64,000 nucleotides of DNA, taken from positions 1-64,000 of the forward strand of contig NZ_DAHXOI010000003.1 of NCBI RefSeq assembly GCF_027364955.1, written 5' to 3'. The number at the start of each line of letters is the position of its first letter. Position 1 is the first letter of the stretch. The notes under the pieces were generated by a model. That model searched no databases. It saw only the letters and a list, made by a program, of their open reading frames with translations, and was not told the DNA's origin. This DNA is from Ferrimicrobium sp. GTDB taxonomy: Bacteria > Actinomycetota > Acidimicrobiia > Acidimicrobiales > Acidimicrobiaceae. This document shows, one piece after another, positions 17,092-26,683 of the stretch. The translations under genes were made by a program, and so were the position numbers.

Positions 17092-17418
17092 ATGGGGGCG
17101 GTAGTCGATTCCTTGGGTGCGGACAGCCTGACCATCGACGAGGCGGGCCTGAGTTCGCTGTCTCCCCTTGGCCATCACCACATCGGCATGTTGGTCCGCT
17201 ATTCGTTTAACGTACCCGAATCCGTAGCGCAGGAGCGCCTGCGACTGCTCGCTGACGCGACCCACGCGCCGGCAACTCTTACTGCCTTTTTCGTTCCGTT
17301 ACTACCCGAACCCCAAAAACTGCAAGCCTTGACCGGATCTAGGGGTACAACCGGAGACGTCGTCAGTCGAGCATCGACTACTTGTCGCTCATTTGCGCTC
17401 GAACACGCCGCTACGTAA
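17092..17418 (+). pseudogene. C-terminal remnant of a Tn3-family transposase
   Basis: The frame contains AGLSSLSPLGHHHIGMLVR followed by YSFNVPESV and RLRLLAD. This resembles the extreme C-terminus of actinobacterial Tn3-family TnpA (LSPL..HHIN.LGRYSF). Only about 60 residues of similarity remain and the rest of the frame is unrelated. Together with the IS3 element downstream it shows repeated transposon activity here. Confidence 0.45.
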
Positions 17419-17629
17419 CAGCCTGCATAGGTAAGCGAGGTCCAGTGTCCCATTTGGTGAGCAAGTCCAGAATCTTCTGTCCATGACATCGGTGAAATGT
17501 CCATTGCTGGTATTGTCGCCGACTCCAGGGCCTTTCGTTTCATTTTGGCATCAGCCCGGGCATAGATCTCGGTGGGGCCAGATTGGTCAAGCGTTTCCAG
17601 AGCCGGGTGGCTTGTTCTCATTGTGAGGC

Positions 17630-17697
17630 GTTATGGTGAGTAATGCACGTCAGAGAGCATCGATGGACAGGGATAATAGGTTACAACTCACCATAAC
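17630..17697. repeat. 12-bp perfect inverted repeats 44 bp apart
   Basis: GTTATGGTGAGT (17630-17641) and its exact complement ACTCACCATAAC (17686-17697) bracket a 44-bp segment. This could be the ends of a very small non-autonomous element, or paired recombinase or regulator sites. Confidence 0.6.
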
Positions 17698-17701
17698 CCC
17701 C

Positions 17702-17731
17702 AGCTCCACATAATTGCCATTATGTGGAGCT
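17702..17731. repeat. Perfect 13-bp-arm palindrome
   Basis: AGCTCCACATAAT, a TGCC spacer, then ATTATGTGGAGCT. The 13-bp arms match perfectly. Such short-spacer sites suit a tyrosine recombinase or a dimeric regulator. A second small palindrome, AAGGTAA-GAG-TTACCTT, follows at 17739-17755. Confidence 0.65.
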
Positions 17732-17870
17732 CTACATAAAGGTAAGAGTTACCTTGCGTGTGCACTGGCCTTTGCCGGGATTCGATCGGGTCATAGCCCT
17801 AGGTCTCAGTATCAGTGTGTGCGCGGCTAAAAAAATAAATCAATGAGGGCGAGAAGGCAGAGATGTTGGC

Positions 17871-18302
17871 ATGGCTACCTACGATGAAACGGTGCAAGAC
17901 AAGACAACCCAAGAGGTGACGGTCCCACCCAAGGCAACAAGACGGGTACTCTCCCCGAGCTACAAGGCGAGGATTTTGAAGGAGTACGATGCTTGTCCTC
18001 AGGGAGGAAAGGGTGAGCTGTTGCGACGAGAGGGACTCTTCTCGTCCCAGATTACCGAATGGCGTCGGGTGATTGACCAACAGAGTGCAGAGGCGCTCTC
18101 TAGAAAGCGTGGACCAAAGGCCAATCCCTTGCGAGCTCGGGTCAGAGAGCTCGAACACGAGAATGAGAGACTTCGTTCTGAGCTGGAGAAGTCTCGGAGG
18201 GTCATTGAAGTTCAGGGAAAATTATCGGTGCTTCTAGAAGAGCTCTCACGGGGAAGCGCCGAGGATCAAAGAGAGCAAACGCAGCCATTGTCGAGGGAGT
18301 AG
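17871..18302 (+). CDS. IS3-family transposase OrfA
   Basis: A 143-aa IS3-family helix-turn-helix subunit. An N-terminal extension is followed by SPSYKARILKEYDACPQGGKGELLRREGLFSSQITEWR. The leucine-zipper-like coiled coil is RARVRELEHENERLRSELEK. It binds the IS ends and, as a frameshift fusion with OrfB, forms the transposase. OrfB is open in the -1 frame relative to OrfA, and a G_GGA_AAA heptamer lies at 18215-18221. The IS ends could not be defined from this copy alone. Confidence 0.85.
   Translation: MATYDETVQDKTTQEVTVPPKATRRVLSPSYKARILKEYDACPQGGKGELLRREGLFSSQITEWRRVIDQQSAEALSRKRGPKANPLRARVRELEHENERLRSELEKSRRVIEVQGKLSVLLEELSRGSAEDQREQTQPLSRE
18215..18221 (+). promoter_or_regulatory. Programmed -1 frameshift heptamer between OrfA and OrfB
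   Basis: The sequence GGGAAAA is framed as G_GGA_AAA in the OrfA reading frame, i.e. the canonical X_XXY_YYZ slippery form. The OrfB frame is blocked by a TGA at 18206-18208 but open from 18209 onward, so slippage here gives a fusion of about 473 aa. Confidence 0.6.
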
Positions 18303-19291
18303 GAGAACTGACGGAGATCATCGGTCTCGTCGCTGCCTGTGAGTGTCTTGGGATCGCCCGCTCAAGCTATTACTACCTGGTCGATCCCCCGGTCAGGGAA
18401 CCAAAGCCGAAGAGGCCCAGTCCCAGGCGGCTAAGCGATGCCGAACGAGAACACATCTTGGAGGTCTGTCACTCGGAGCGCTTCTGTGATGTATCGGTCA
18501 GAGAGATCTATGCCACCCTCCTTGATGAGGGGATCTATCTCGCCTCAGTACCCACGATCTATCGGATCCTGGCAGAGGCTGGTGAAACACGAGAGAGGAG
18601 GCGACAGGCAACCCATCCCGCCAGGGTAAAACCTGAGCTCTTAGCCACGGGACCAGGGCAAGTATGGTCGTGGGACATCAGCAAACTCAAAGGTCCAACC
18701 AAGGGGATCTACTACCAGCTCTACGTGATCATAGACATCTACTCGAGATCGATCGTAGGCTGGAGAATCGAGGATCATGAGAGTAGCGATCTAGCACAAG
18801 AGCTCATGGGTGAGGCAATTGCAAGAGAGGAAGTCGATCCCAACCAGTTGACGATCCATGCTGATAATGGAGCCTCTATGGCCTCTCATAGCGTCGCAGA
18901 GTTCCTCGCCAACCTCGGGGTACAAAAGAGTCACTCTCGTCCCCATACCTCCAATGACAACCCCTTCTCCGAAGCCCAGTTCAAGACGCTCAAGTACCGA
19001 GGAGACTTCCCGGAGCGCTTTGGGAGCCTTGAGGAGGCGAGGAGTTTCTTCCAACGCTTCTTCACCTGGTACCAGTACGAACATCACCACGCAGGCCTTG
19101 GACTTATGACGCCCGCTGACGTCCATGAGGGCTACGCAGAGGTGATCACCGAACGAAGAGCCGAGGTCTTACGTGACGCCTATGAAGTCCACCCTGAGCG
19201 CTTTGTGAGAAAGATCCCAACCCCACCCACCCTCAACAACGAGGTCTGGATCAACCGACCAAGTGAAGAGGAGATGAAAGAGGGTCCTTAG
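18221..19291 (+). CDS. IS3-family transposase OrfB (DDE integrase part)
   Basis: Catalytic half of the IS3-family transposase, read in the -1 frame from the slippery site; internal starts such as TTG 18458 would give shorter products. An HTH_21-type region (FCDVSVREIYATLLDEGIYL, PTIYRILAEAGETRERRR) precedes an rve integrase core. The first Asp is in WSWDISKLKGP, the second in IHADNGASM and the Glu in FSEAQFKTLKYR. The C-terminus is intact and ends at 19291, so the copy may be functional. Confidence 0.85.
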   Translation: MIGASRRALTGKRRGSKRANAAIVEGVGELTEIIGLVAACECLGIARSSYYYLVDPPVREPKPKRPSPRRLSDAEREHILEVCHSERFCDVSVREIYATLLDEGIYLASVPTIYRILAEAGETRERRRQATHPARVKPELLATGPGQVWSWDISKLKGPTKGIYYQLYVIIDIYSRSIVGWRIEDHESSDLAQELMGEAIAREEVDPNQLTIHADNGASMASHSVAEFLANLGVQKSHSRPHTSNDNPFSEAQFKTLKYRGDFPERFGSLEEARSFFQRFFTWYQYEHHHAGLGLMTPADVHEGYAEVITERRAEVLRDAYEVHPERFVRKIPTPPTLNNEVWINRPSEEEMKEGP

Positions 19292-19622
19292 GCGGCCGGA
19301 AGTTAACGTTTTGAATACTAAACTGATGAGTACCTCGTACATTTTTTGTAGAGACCTTCCGTTGAGGCAGAGCATGTCGGTGTCTTTGATCGCCAGGCAA
19401 TCGTTCCTCGTTCCTCGTGATCAGCAAACTACTCGCGAAAGGAATCAATGCTCAGATGGTCGGGGAATCCTCACTGTAATCGCTCACGGTGGTTGAATGT
19501 CACACAGACCCAGCGCCTCGTCCATACATCAGCACCCCACCGATGGCTCTACGCACCACCACATTGTCGAATCCATAGTCGCCAAGGGCCTTCCGAGCCG
19601 TGCGAAGGCCTCAAATAACAGC
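19292..19622. other. Intergenic region with a hairpin downstream of the minus-strand oxidoreductase
   Basis: No gene is recognisable. GGCCTTC and GAAGGCC (19587-19610) form a 7-bp hairpin just past the stop of the minus-strand gene at 19623. It could terminate that transcript, though no T-run follows. Confidence 0.4.
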
Positions 19623-20993
19623 TCAGACCAGAGTACGGGCCGCCCTGGAGATCGCCTCATGGGCCAACGGATGTTGATCAGCAACCGAGGCCACGTCTGC
19701 GATAGTCGCCCCTAGCGCGATCGCTGTCGCTAGTTCACCGATGAGCTGGCCTGCCTCTTTTCCTACCACCCAGGCCCCGAGCAGGCGACCTGAACGGGCT
19801 TCCCCAAAGAGTCGTACCTCACCATAGGGCTCATTCAAGATCTGCGTGCGTGCCTCATGATCGAAGGGTGCCGCCACCTCTACTGTTTCGATGCCTCTGG
19901 TGGCTAGGTCGGCTCGAGTCGACCCTACCCAGGCTGCCTCCGGGAAGGTAAAGATCGTAGCAGGTATCGTCTGGGGATCGACACGATCTACCGTTCGACC
20001 CGCCAGGATATTGTGGGCGACGGCTAACGATTCACGCGTGGCAGCGTGGAAAAGCATCTGGGTTCCAGTGATATCCCCTGCCGCAAAGATTGATCGCTCC
20101 TTCGTCGTCCCTCCAGGTCCAACAACGAGCCGACCCCGTTCGTCGAGAAGGCCAAGGGCTTCGGCACCGAGTGGGAGCACTGGATGTCGCCCTGTGGCCA
20201 ATAAAACCAGGTCTGCTTCAAAGAGCAAAGACTTTCCGAGCTTGGAGTATTTCACACGATGACGGTCGTCGATCTCCGTCACTTCGGCGCCAAGCTCGAC
20301 ACCAATTCCCTGCGCTAGTCCCTCGGCAACCAGCTTTGCGAAGCCGGGGTCCATACCTGGCAGCAGCTGATTGGCAACCTCGAACACCGTGACATCGACA
20401 CCGAGGGCATGCCACATCGTCGCCACCTCCAACCCGATGTATCCGCCTCCAATGACAGCGAGCTTGGCAGGCAACTCGGTGACAGTTGGTGAGACTGCGA
20501 ACAAATCTCTACTCGTGACGCAGTGCTCGATTCCCGTGATCGGTGGTATCGAGATATCCGACCCAGAAGCGAGGAGAATGTACTTTGCGGTCACCGTCCT
20601 GACCTCAGACTTAGTCTCGAATGCCACGGTATGGGGGTCTAGGAGAGTGGCAATGCCATCAATCAGGCGGATGCGATCTCCGAGACTGGCGAGCTCTTGA
20701 TCATGTTGCTGATAACGCACTTGCTGCACCGAATCCTTGAATGCAACCATTGACCGATAATCAGGCGGAGCCTCTGTCCGAAAATATGGCATCCTACGGA
20801 CGCCACGATATAACTCAGCTCCTTCACGAATTGCCTTTGAAGGGACACAGCCCTCAGCCAGGCAGTTACCGCTCATCACTCCCTTTGGATCAAGCATGAG
20901 AACCCGCTGGCCAGTACGTGCGAGTTGAAAGGCAGCGGGATAAGCACCGCCGCCAGCTCCAATGGTGATGAGATCGTATTCATAATCGTTCAC
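19623..20993 (-). CDS. Pyridine nucleotide-disulfide oxidoreductase (dihydrolipoamide dehydrogenase-like)
   Basis: A 456-aa FAD-dependent oxidoreductase. FAD-binding YDLITIGAGGGAYPAAFQLA is at the N-terminus. The redox-active disulfide is in GNCLAEGCVPSK. A second Rossmann motif, LAVIGGGYIGLEVATMW, binds NAD(P)H. FAD motif IFAAGDITGTQMLFHAA follows, and the C-terminal dimerisation domain ends with catalytic HPLAHE (His-x4-Glu). I prefer the GTG at 20993 (GGAG 9 nt upstream). The open frame extends to 21263, but the extra residues are low in family character. The gene stands alone with no 2-oxoacid dehydrogenase subunits nearby, so the substrate disulfide is uncertain. Mercuric reductase is less likely because no merR or merT is seen. 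Confidence 0.85.
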   Translation of the reverse strand: MNDYEYDLITIGAGGGAYPAAFQLARTGQRVLMLDPKGVMSGNCLAEGCVPSKAIREGAELYRGVRRMPYFRTEAPPDYRSMVAFKDSVQQVRYQQHDQELASLGDRIRLIDGIATLLDPHTVAFETKSEVRTVTAKYILLASGSDISIPPITGIEHCVTSRDLFAVSPTVTELPAKLAVIGGGYIGLEVATMWHALGVDVTVFEVANQLLPGMDPGFAKLVAEGLAQGIGVELGAEVTEIDDRHRVKYSKLGKSLLFEADLVLLATGRHPVLPLGAEALGLLDERGRLVVGPGGTTKERSIFAAGDITGTQMLFHAATRESLAVAHNILAGRTVDRVDPQTIPATIFTFPEAAWVGSTRADLATRGIETVEVAAPFDHEARTQILNEPYGEVRLFGEARSGRLLGAWVVGKEAGQLIGELATAIALGATIADVASVADQHPLAHEAISRAARTLV

Positions 20994-21891
20994 AGCAACT
21001 GACTCCAATCCGATAGCTCTACCACTGAAGCTAGACGGCGACGGTCGTGCTGCAGATGGCGACACATTCATTAGGGACCTTTGGCTAACAGAAAGGGAAA
21101 CTGGACCAATCAGCGTGCAACCTTGTCTCGGGCAACCCACACGCGCTGATACGGAGCGATAATGAGACGTTGGCATGTCGTCCACCGCTCGGGCATCACC
21201 CAGGTTCAAACCCTGCTTGCCCTTTTTGGAGAAGAGCGGCACTAGATCGAGGATTCTCCACAAGATCGAAACCCCCGAGGTTGCGCGAAACCGTGGTCCA
21301 GGGTATGAGAATAGCTACACAGTGTTAAGAGGGCACCCATTTCGCTGACCCCATAGTCACTTTGGGGGCTCCGTTGCGTTTTCCTGCAAGTCCATAGGGT
21401 TGACACATGCCTTCCAGTGTTCACAAAGTGTTCGAGCTTGCCATTGGAAGATCCGTTGAAGCCTTTTGGCAAGGATGGTGAGGTACCCTCGGTCGCAAAT
21501 CTAGGGGGCCGTCCATGCTCTTGAGCAACTGCAAGGTAGGCGCGCGATAACACGATCGAACCGACAGTCATTTGCAATCTGGTGTCTTCCCTGACGCTAC
21601 CGGAAATGCCCCGTTGCTTGTGCGCGCCTCTACTTGCATTCAGAACTAAAGGCGTGTCAACAATTCGGTGGAGTGAAGATACGTTGGCAAGTCACGCCAC
21701 CTACAGTGCGCCCCCGAATTCTAACGGGACTTCGGACCAAACGGTGGAACTTCGTCTACTACATCAAGCGTATTGAGAGGCCCATCGTGATCTAAGCGCA
21801 TTCCGACTCGCCTAGTTCGAGTGATCAAGTGGAAGTAACAAATACTCAGTCCGCAACTGTCGCCACCAGAATGAACTGCTTACTCACGTTG
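20994..21891. other. Long intergenic region, no gene recognised
   Basis: About 900 bp upstream of the oxidoreductase and downstream of the minus-strand gene at 21892. A 111-aa minus frame (21242-21577) lacks a family signature. I see no RNA gene. It may include the extended 5' leader of the oxidoreductase. Confidence 0.35.
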
Positions 21892-22884
21892 CTACCATGA
21901 CTCCTCGTACAGCGTCGCTATGTGAACCAGCCCATGACCTGCCTTCCAAAAGTATGACCGCCTACCAATGCTCAACACTGCTTCGTTGCCGGATGGTGAG
22001 ACGGCCAGATAGGTCTGGAAACTCGGAGCGACGACAGAGGCGACCTGGATCGCCTTGTGCTGATGCATACGCACGAGTATGAACCTCTGTGTTGCACATC
22101 CACCATAAAAACAGTTTGCGTCATGGGGTCCGATAGATGCGATATAGAAGAGCTCGCCATTCTGGGTAAAGGCAGGTGATGTCTGAGCGCATTCTGAGTC
22201 GCCCTTGGGACATGGCAAGACGTTCGCTGGACTCGCCTCCGGTGTGGCGCTCGCCCATTCATAGAGGTAGATCTTCTCACGTGATTGACTCAAAGGGACT
22301 GCTATCGCTCCCTGTTGGAGTGCAAGCTCCGATCCGTTGGCCGCTACGGCCATGGATTCGACGAAAGTACGGTAGTTCTTCACTTGCGTCTGGCCGGTCT
22401 TCACATTCATCTTGTGCAGCGCATACGGAGGTCTGCCGTCATAACCCACGCTTGAAGAGAGCCAGAGTGCCCAGTGTCGGTTCCGGGTCATGGTGAACGA
22501 GTTAATGTTGATCAGTTGGCCCTGGACAATCGGATGGCTCTTGCCATCGATCAGCTTCTTCTCTATGTCAGATTCGCAGCTCCCGTTACCTGGTGTTGAA
22601 GTGGTGAAGTATACCGAACTGCCGTTGGGGCTGAGAAAAGGGAAATGTCCAAACGGGGGTGCGGTAAGTTCCTTTAGCGGTCGCCCTGATTGGGGACTAT
22701 AGATAGATATTCCACCTAGTGATGGTCCAACCCCGACAAGTAATCCACCACCTACGGCATTCGGAGCTGTTGCGCTAGGTCTGGTCGTGTGACCATTGAT
22801 CCTACCGAAGATGACTGCTCCCATGACGAGAACAACTACCAGCACAGCAGCTGATACTACCGACACTTTAGCCTTTCTCATCAT
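21892..22884 (-). CDS. Membrane-anchored exported protein with probable beta-propeller domain
   Basis: A 330-aa protein. Residues 7-27 (VSVVSAAVLVVVLVMGAVIF) form an uncleaved signal anchor, with the rest outside the membrane. The outer part contains repeated blade-like segments (GGISIYSPQSGRPLKELTAP, FPFLSPNGSSVYFTTS, YLAVSPSGNEAVLSIG) like TolB/WD40-type propellers. Two Cys pairs (around CPKGDSEC and CFYGGC) suggest disulfides. No enzyme motif is visible and neighbours give no functional hint. Function unknown. Confidence 0.6.
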   Translation of the reverse strand: MMRKAKVSVVSAAVLVVVLVMGAVIFGRINGHTTRPSATAPNAVGGGLLVGVGPSLGGISIYSPQSGRPLKELTAPPFGHFPFLSPNGSSVYFTTSTPGNGSCESDIEKKLIDGKSHPIVQGQLININSFTMTRNRHWALWLSSSVGYDGRPPYALHKMNVKTGQTQVKNYRTFVESMAVAANGSELALQQGAIAVPLSQSREKIYLYEWASATPEASPANVLPCPKGDSECAQTSPAFTQNGELFYIASIGPHDANCFYGGCATQRFILVRMHQHKAIQVASVVAPSFQTYLAVSPSGNEAVLSIGRRSYFWKAGHGLVHIATLYEESW

Positions 22885-23692
22885 CCCCAGGAGACCTCCA
22901 CGACCATAATTCTGACCAAAACATGCTCCATACTGACCTACATGACGAGACTACAAACAAATCTATAAGGCAACGTGAACCACCAGAAGCTCACTAATTT
23001 ACGACTTGGGCCAGTTGCCGTTCCGCTTTAATGCAGCAGTTCACGGTTCCCTTCTGGTTCCCCTGTTGAGCATCAAGCACGAACAGCATCCTACTCAAAC
23101 AATACCGCCATCCAGTCGACATATTGCGTCACAAGCCACCCACCCAGCCTTGGCAGTCCAGATCTTGGCCGTGCATCGCACCTCGTCAGGGAACTGTGCG
23201 AGCACGTCTCAAGTACAACTTAGGGGCTCAACCTCCGCTTTCTGGAAATTGATCGCCGTGTTCATCGCCGCCAGCAGCTTGCACCAACGCAGCGGAACCT
23301 CATTTCCCCAGGATAACAGGTCCTATGTGCCTACCAATGGCGAAGTAGTCGCAAGCACCGCCTTCACCGCTCGCGATTCGGGAACCACTGACTTGGTCAT
23401 AGTCAGCTGACCCCGAAATCCACTGCCACGCCACAGCACATACAGAATTCTGGTTATCACCTGCGTAGAAGTCCGCAATATAGCCAAGGGGTGAATCCCA
23501 GCCGTTCGCACTTACCGCAAGCGAGTTTGGGCGAGAAGGCACACGGTGGTGAAGGTAGTTACTAGTGAGGCTGTGAATGCGATCATTCACGGTAATGAAA
23601 GGCGCAAGTGACTCGTCTCAGCAGTCAATCGAAATCGGCTCCGCCCCAAGAGCATCGGCACGATGCCATCATCGTACCGGATTGGCTGTGAC
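22885..23692. other. Long intergenic region, no gene recognised
   Basis: Several medium frames exist, for example a 96-aa minus frame 23300-23590 with SANGWDSPLGYIADFYAG, but none shows a family motif or clear ribosome binding site. They may be decayed coding sequence. Confidence 0.3.
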
Positions 23693-23782
23693 ACCTTGGT
23701 TGTGACCAAGGCTGCCCCCTCCGAGAACGTCCGTGCCAAGGGAAAATCCCTCATCGTGACGACGTCCCTTTGGGGGCAGCCT
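23693..23782. ncRNA. Candidate structured RNA or terminator downstream of nrdJ
   Basis: A small perfect hairpin (CCTTGGT-TGTG-ACCAAGG, about 23695-23711) abuts GGCTGCCCCC (23711-23720). The latter pairs with GGGGGCAGCC (23773-23782). A nested CCAAGGGA/TCCCTTTGG pairing lies inside. The element starts about 75 nt past the nrdJ stop on the minus strand and could be a terminator, a small RNA or a mobile-element end. Either strand can fold. No known family is recognised. Confidence 0.4.
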
Positions 23783-23854
23783 ATCTGGTTAGATTAACAC
23801 TCCAGCACCCCCTGGCAACAACTTAATTAGGGGACACCTTGATTGTGGTCAGAC

Positions 23855-26605
23855 TTACGAGCATCCTGAGGTTGTCCCACAGCTCGAGCACACGAAGCAT
23901 GAACCAGATCGCTGCATCACGTTACCGCATGAGTAGCAGTAAGGAGCATCCGACTGGGTGAATGATACAGTGTCGTCAAGGGGTGGCAGGGGTGTTTCGG
24001 AAGCCCCGTAACTCTCGTCAATCTCCCGTGTCGAGGTCAGCACCTGCTCATCGGCAGGGAACAGCAGACTACGGGTACGTTCTGTCGTTGTATGGATCCC
24101 CAAGTCTTCGCGAGTCTCGGTGTCAAGATAGTCGATAGCGAGACGACGGAAGATGTAGTCGACAAGGCTCGAGGCGATACGGATGTCCTGATCATCAGTG
24201 ATACCTGCCGGCTCGAATCGCATATTGACGTATTTGCGGACAAACGTCTCCATAGGGACCCCATGCTGGAGGCCCAAGCTCACCGCAATTGAAAACGCGT
24301 CCATGACGCCAGCAAGCGTCGATCCTTGTTTGGAGACCTTGATAAACACCTCACCAGGTCGTCCGTCAGGATATTCACCAACCGTAGCGTAACCCTCTGC
24401 ATCGGCTACCTGAAATGCGTACGTCCTCGACTGTCGATGTCGTGGCAATCTCTCGCGTTTGGACTGTGACCCCAACGCAGCCAGTTCACGTCGCAGCTCG
24501 TCAACCTCAGCCGTTACGATGGGTTTCTCTTCTTTACGCATTGTCTGGAGAGGTTGACCAACCTTGCAGTTATCGCGATAGATCGCAACGGCCTTCAGAC
24601 CCAACCTCCAGCTTTCGATATACGCCTCTTCAATATCCTCAACCGTCGCCGATTCTGGCAGATTGACGGTCTTCGAGATCGCTCCGGACAAGAATGGCTG
24701 GACGGCGGACATCATTGCGATGTGACCACGGTAACTGATGACGTTATCCCCCATCGCACAGGCGAAGACCGGCAGATGTTCCTGGCGGAGTTGTGGTGCT
24801 CCGAGAATCGTCTTGTGTTCATCGATGTAGGCGACGATCGAGTCGATCGCTACCTGGTCGTAGCCGAGCGATCGCAAGGCCCGAGGGACGGTTTGGTTGA
24901 CAAAGGTCATCGTTCCACCCCCGACCAATGTCTTAAACTTCACAAGACCGAGATCCGGCTCGATACCAGTGGTATCGCAGTCCATTAGCAGACCGATGGT
25001 GCCAGTTGGTGCGAGCAAGGAGACCTGCGCGTTCCGTACCCCCTGCTCTTGGGCGAGGGTTTCAGTCTCCTGCCATATCTCCTGAGCCGCTGAGAACAAC
25101 TCCGGTGGGACAAAGTAGGAGTTGATCTTTGACACATGCTCGTGATGCATCGCGATAACCCTGAGCATGCCTTCGCGGTCAGCGGCGTAACCATCAAAAG
25201 CACCGACTCTTGCGGCAAGACGTGCTGAAGTGTCATAGGCCACACCGGTCATGATGGCGGTGATGGTTGCGCCGTAGGCGCGCCCTGGCTCCGAGTCGTA
25301 GGGCAATCCAAGCGCCATCAACAACGCTCCGAGGTTGGCGTAACCGATGCCAAGCTGTCGATAGGCCCTCGATGTTTGGGCAATCTTCTCGGTCGGATAA
25401 TCTGCGTTGCCCACAAGAATGTCCTGAGCAACAATCAACAGCGAGACGGCATGGCTAAACCCATCGACATCGAAGGTTCCATCCTCGTTGAGATACTTCA
25501 AAAGATTGATCGAGGCGAGATTACATGATGAGTTATCAAGATGCATGTACTCGCTGCACGGATTGGATCCGTTAATAGGGCCAGCATTCGGCGTCGTATG
25601 CCAACGGTTAATGGTGGAGTCGTACTGAACACCGGGATCGGCACACTCCCATGCGGCCTGAGCGATTTGGCGCATGAGGTCCCGTGCTGGTAGGCGCTTA
25701 AGCACTTCTCCGGTGGTCACCGCTCGCAACTCCCAGTCACGACCCTCGAGCACGGCCTGCATGAATTCGTCACTCACTCGGACCGAGTTGTTGGCGTTCT
25801 GGTACTGCACCGAGAAGGCGTCTTTTCCATCAACCCCCATATCGAAGCCAGCAGCCTCAAGCGTGCGGGCCTTGCGCTCCTCGATCGCCTTTGTCCAGAT
25901 GAACTCCTCGACATCCGGGTGGTCAACATCTAAAATGACCATCTTGGCTGCACGGCGCGTCTTGCCGCCAGACTTGATGGTTCCGGCGGAGGCATCCGCA
26001 CCACGCATGAACGATACCGGTCCTGACGCGGTTCCGCCACCGTTGAGATGCTCAAGTGAGGATCGAATCCGTGAGAGATTCACGCCTGAGCCAGATCCGC
26101 CCTTAAAGATCACGCCCTCTTCGCGATACCAATTCAAGATGGCATCCATCGTGTCATCTACTGAGAGGATGAAACAAGCCGACCCTTGCTGTGGTACCCC
26201 TTGAACGCCAATGTTGAACCATACTGGCGAATTGAAGGCTGCCCTCTGATGGATCAAAAGGTACTTGAGTTCATCGGCGAACGTCGATGCCTCTTCAGCA
26301 TCAGCGAAGTAGCCGTCTTTCTCTCCCCACCGTGCCAAAGTATCCACGATCCGATTGGCAACCGTCTTCAAGGACCCCTCTCGATCGGCTGAATCAAGGG
26401 CACCACGAAAATACTTCTGGGAGAGAATATTGGTGGCATTCATGCTCCACGTGCTCGGCACTTCGACTCCTCGCTGTTCGAAGGCCACCTCGCCCGTGCG
26501 GTAATTCGAGATTTTGGCGTCTCGTCGATCCCACACCACCGAGTCAAACGGACTCATCCCCTGAGTTGTGAAATGCCGTTCCAAACCCTTTAACTGCCTT
26601 TTCAT
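23855..26605 (-). CDS. nrdJ: Adenosylcobalamin-dependent ribonucleoside-diphosphate reductase (class II)
   Basis: A 916-aa class II ribonucleotide reductase, which makes deoxyribonucleotides with a B12-derived thiyl radical and works with or without oxygen. N-terminal substrate region (QRAAFNSPVWFNIG, GSACFIL). Next are the loop with GGSGSGVNLSRIRS and the NPCSEYMHLDNSSCNLASIN block. The barrel continues to LLAPTGTIGLLMDCDTTGIE. The C-terminal Cys-rich tail (CYSCGNV, CFVCSSCG) resembles a zinc ribbon that may double as the redox shuttle. The ATG at 26605 has a strong AAGGAG site; the frame continues 22 codons further but without one. The leader holds candidate NrdR boxes. It is divergent from the glycosyltransferase operon. 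Confidence 0.93.
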   Translation of the reverse strand: MKRQLKGLERHFTTQGMSPFDSVVWDRRDAKISNYRTGEVAFEQRGVEVPSTWSMNATNILSQKYFRGALDSADREGSLKTVANRIVDTLARWGEKDGYFADAEEASTFADELKYLLIHQRAAFNSPVWFNIGVQGVPQQGSACFILSVDDTMDAILNWYREEGVIFKGGSGSGVNLSRIRSSLEHLNGGGTASGPVSFMRGADASAGTIKSGGKTRRAAKMVILDVDHPDVEEFIWTKAIEERKARTLEAAGFDMGVDGKDAFSVQYQNANNSVRVSDEFMQAVLEGRDWELRAVTTGEVLKRLPARDLMRQIAQAAWECADPGVQYDSTINRWHTTPNAGPINGSNPCSEYMHLDNSSCNLASINLLKYLNEDGTFDVDGFSHAVSLLIVAQDILVGNADYPTEKIAQTSRAYRQLGIGYANLGALLMALGLPYDSEPGRAYGATITAIMTGVAYDTSARLAARVGAFDGYAADREGMLRVIAMHHEHVSKINSYFVPPELFSAAQEIWQETETLAQEQGVRNAQVSLLAPTGTIGLLMDCDTTGIEPDLGLVKFKTLVGGGTMTFVNQTVPRALRSLGYDQVAIDSIVAYIDEHKTILGAPQLRQEHLPVFACAMGDNVISYRGHIAMMSAVQPFLSGAISKTVNLPESATVEDIEEAYIESWRLGLKAVAIYRDNCKVGQPLQTMRKEEKPIVTAEVDELRRELAALGSQSKRERLPRHRQSRTYAFQVADAEGYATVGEYPDGRPGEVFIKVSKQGSTLAGVMDAFSIAVSLGLQHGVPMETFVRKYVNMRFEPAGITDDQDIRIASSLVDYIFRRLAIDYLDTETREDLGIHTTTERTRSLLFPADEQVLTSTREIDESYGASETPLPPLDDTVSFTQSDAPYCYSCGNVMQRSGSCFVCSSCGTTSGCS

Positions 26606-26683
26606 ATTTTCTCCTTCCAGCGCAGAGACACTCTGCAGCCACCACAGGTAGCCCCCACAAGTAGCGTCCACAACAAACCAACA

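Noticed and set aside
21242-21577. 111-aa minus frame upstream of the oxidoreductase
   Set aside because: No family motif and biased composition; more likely a non-coding leader.
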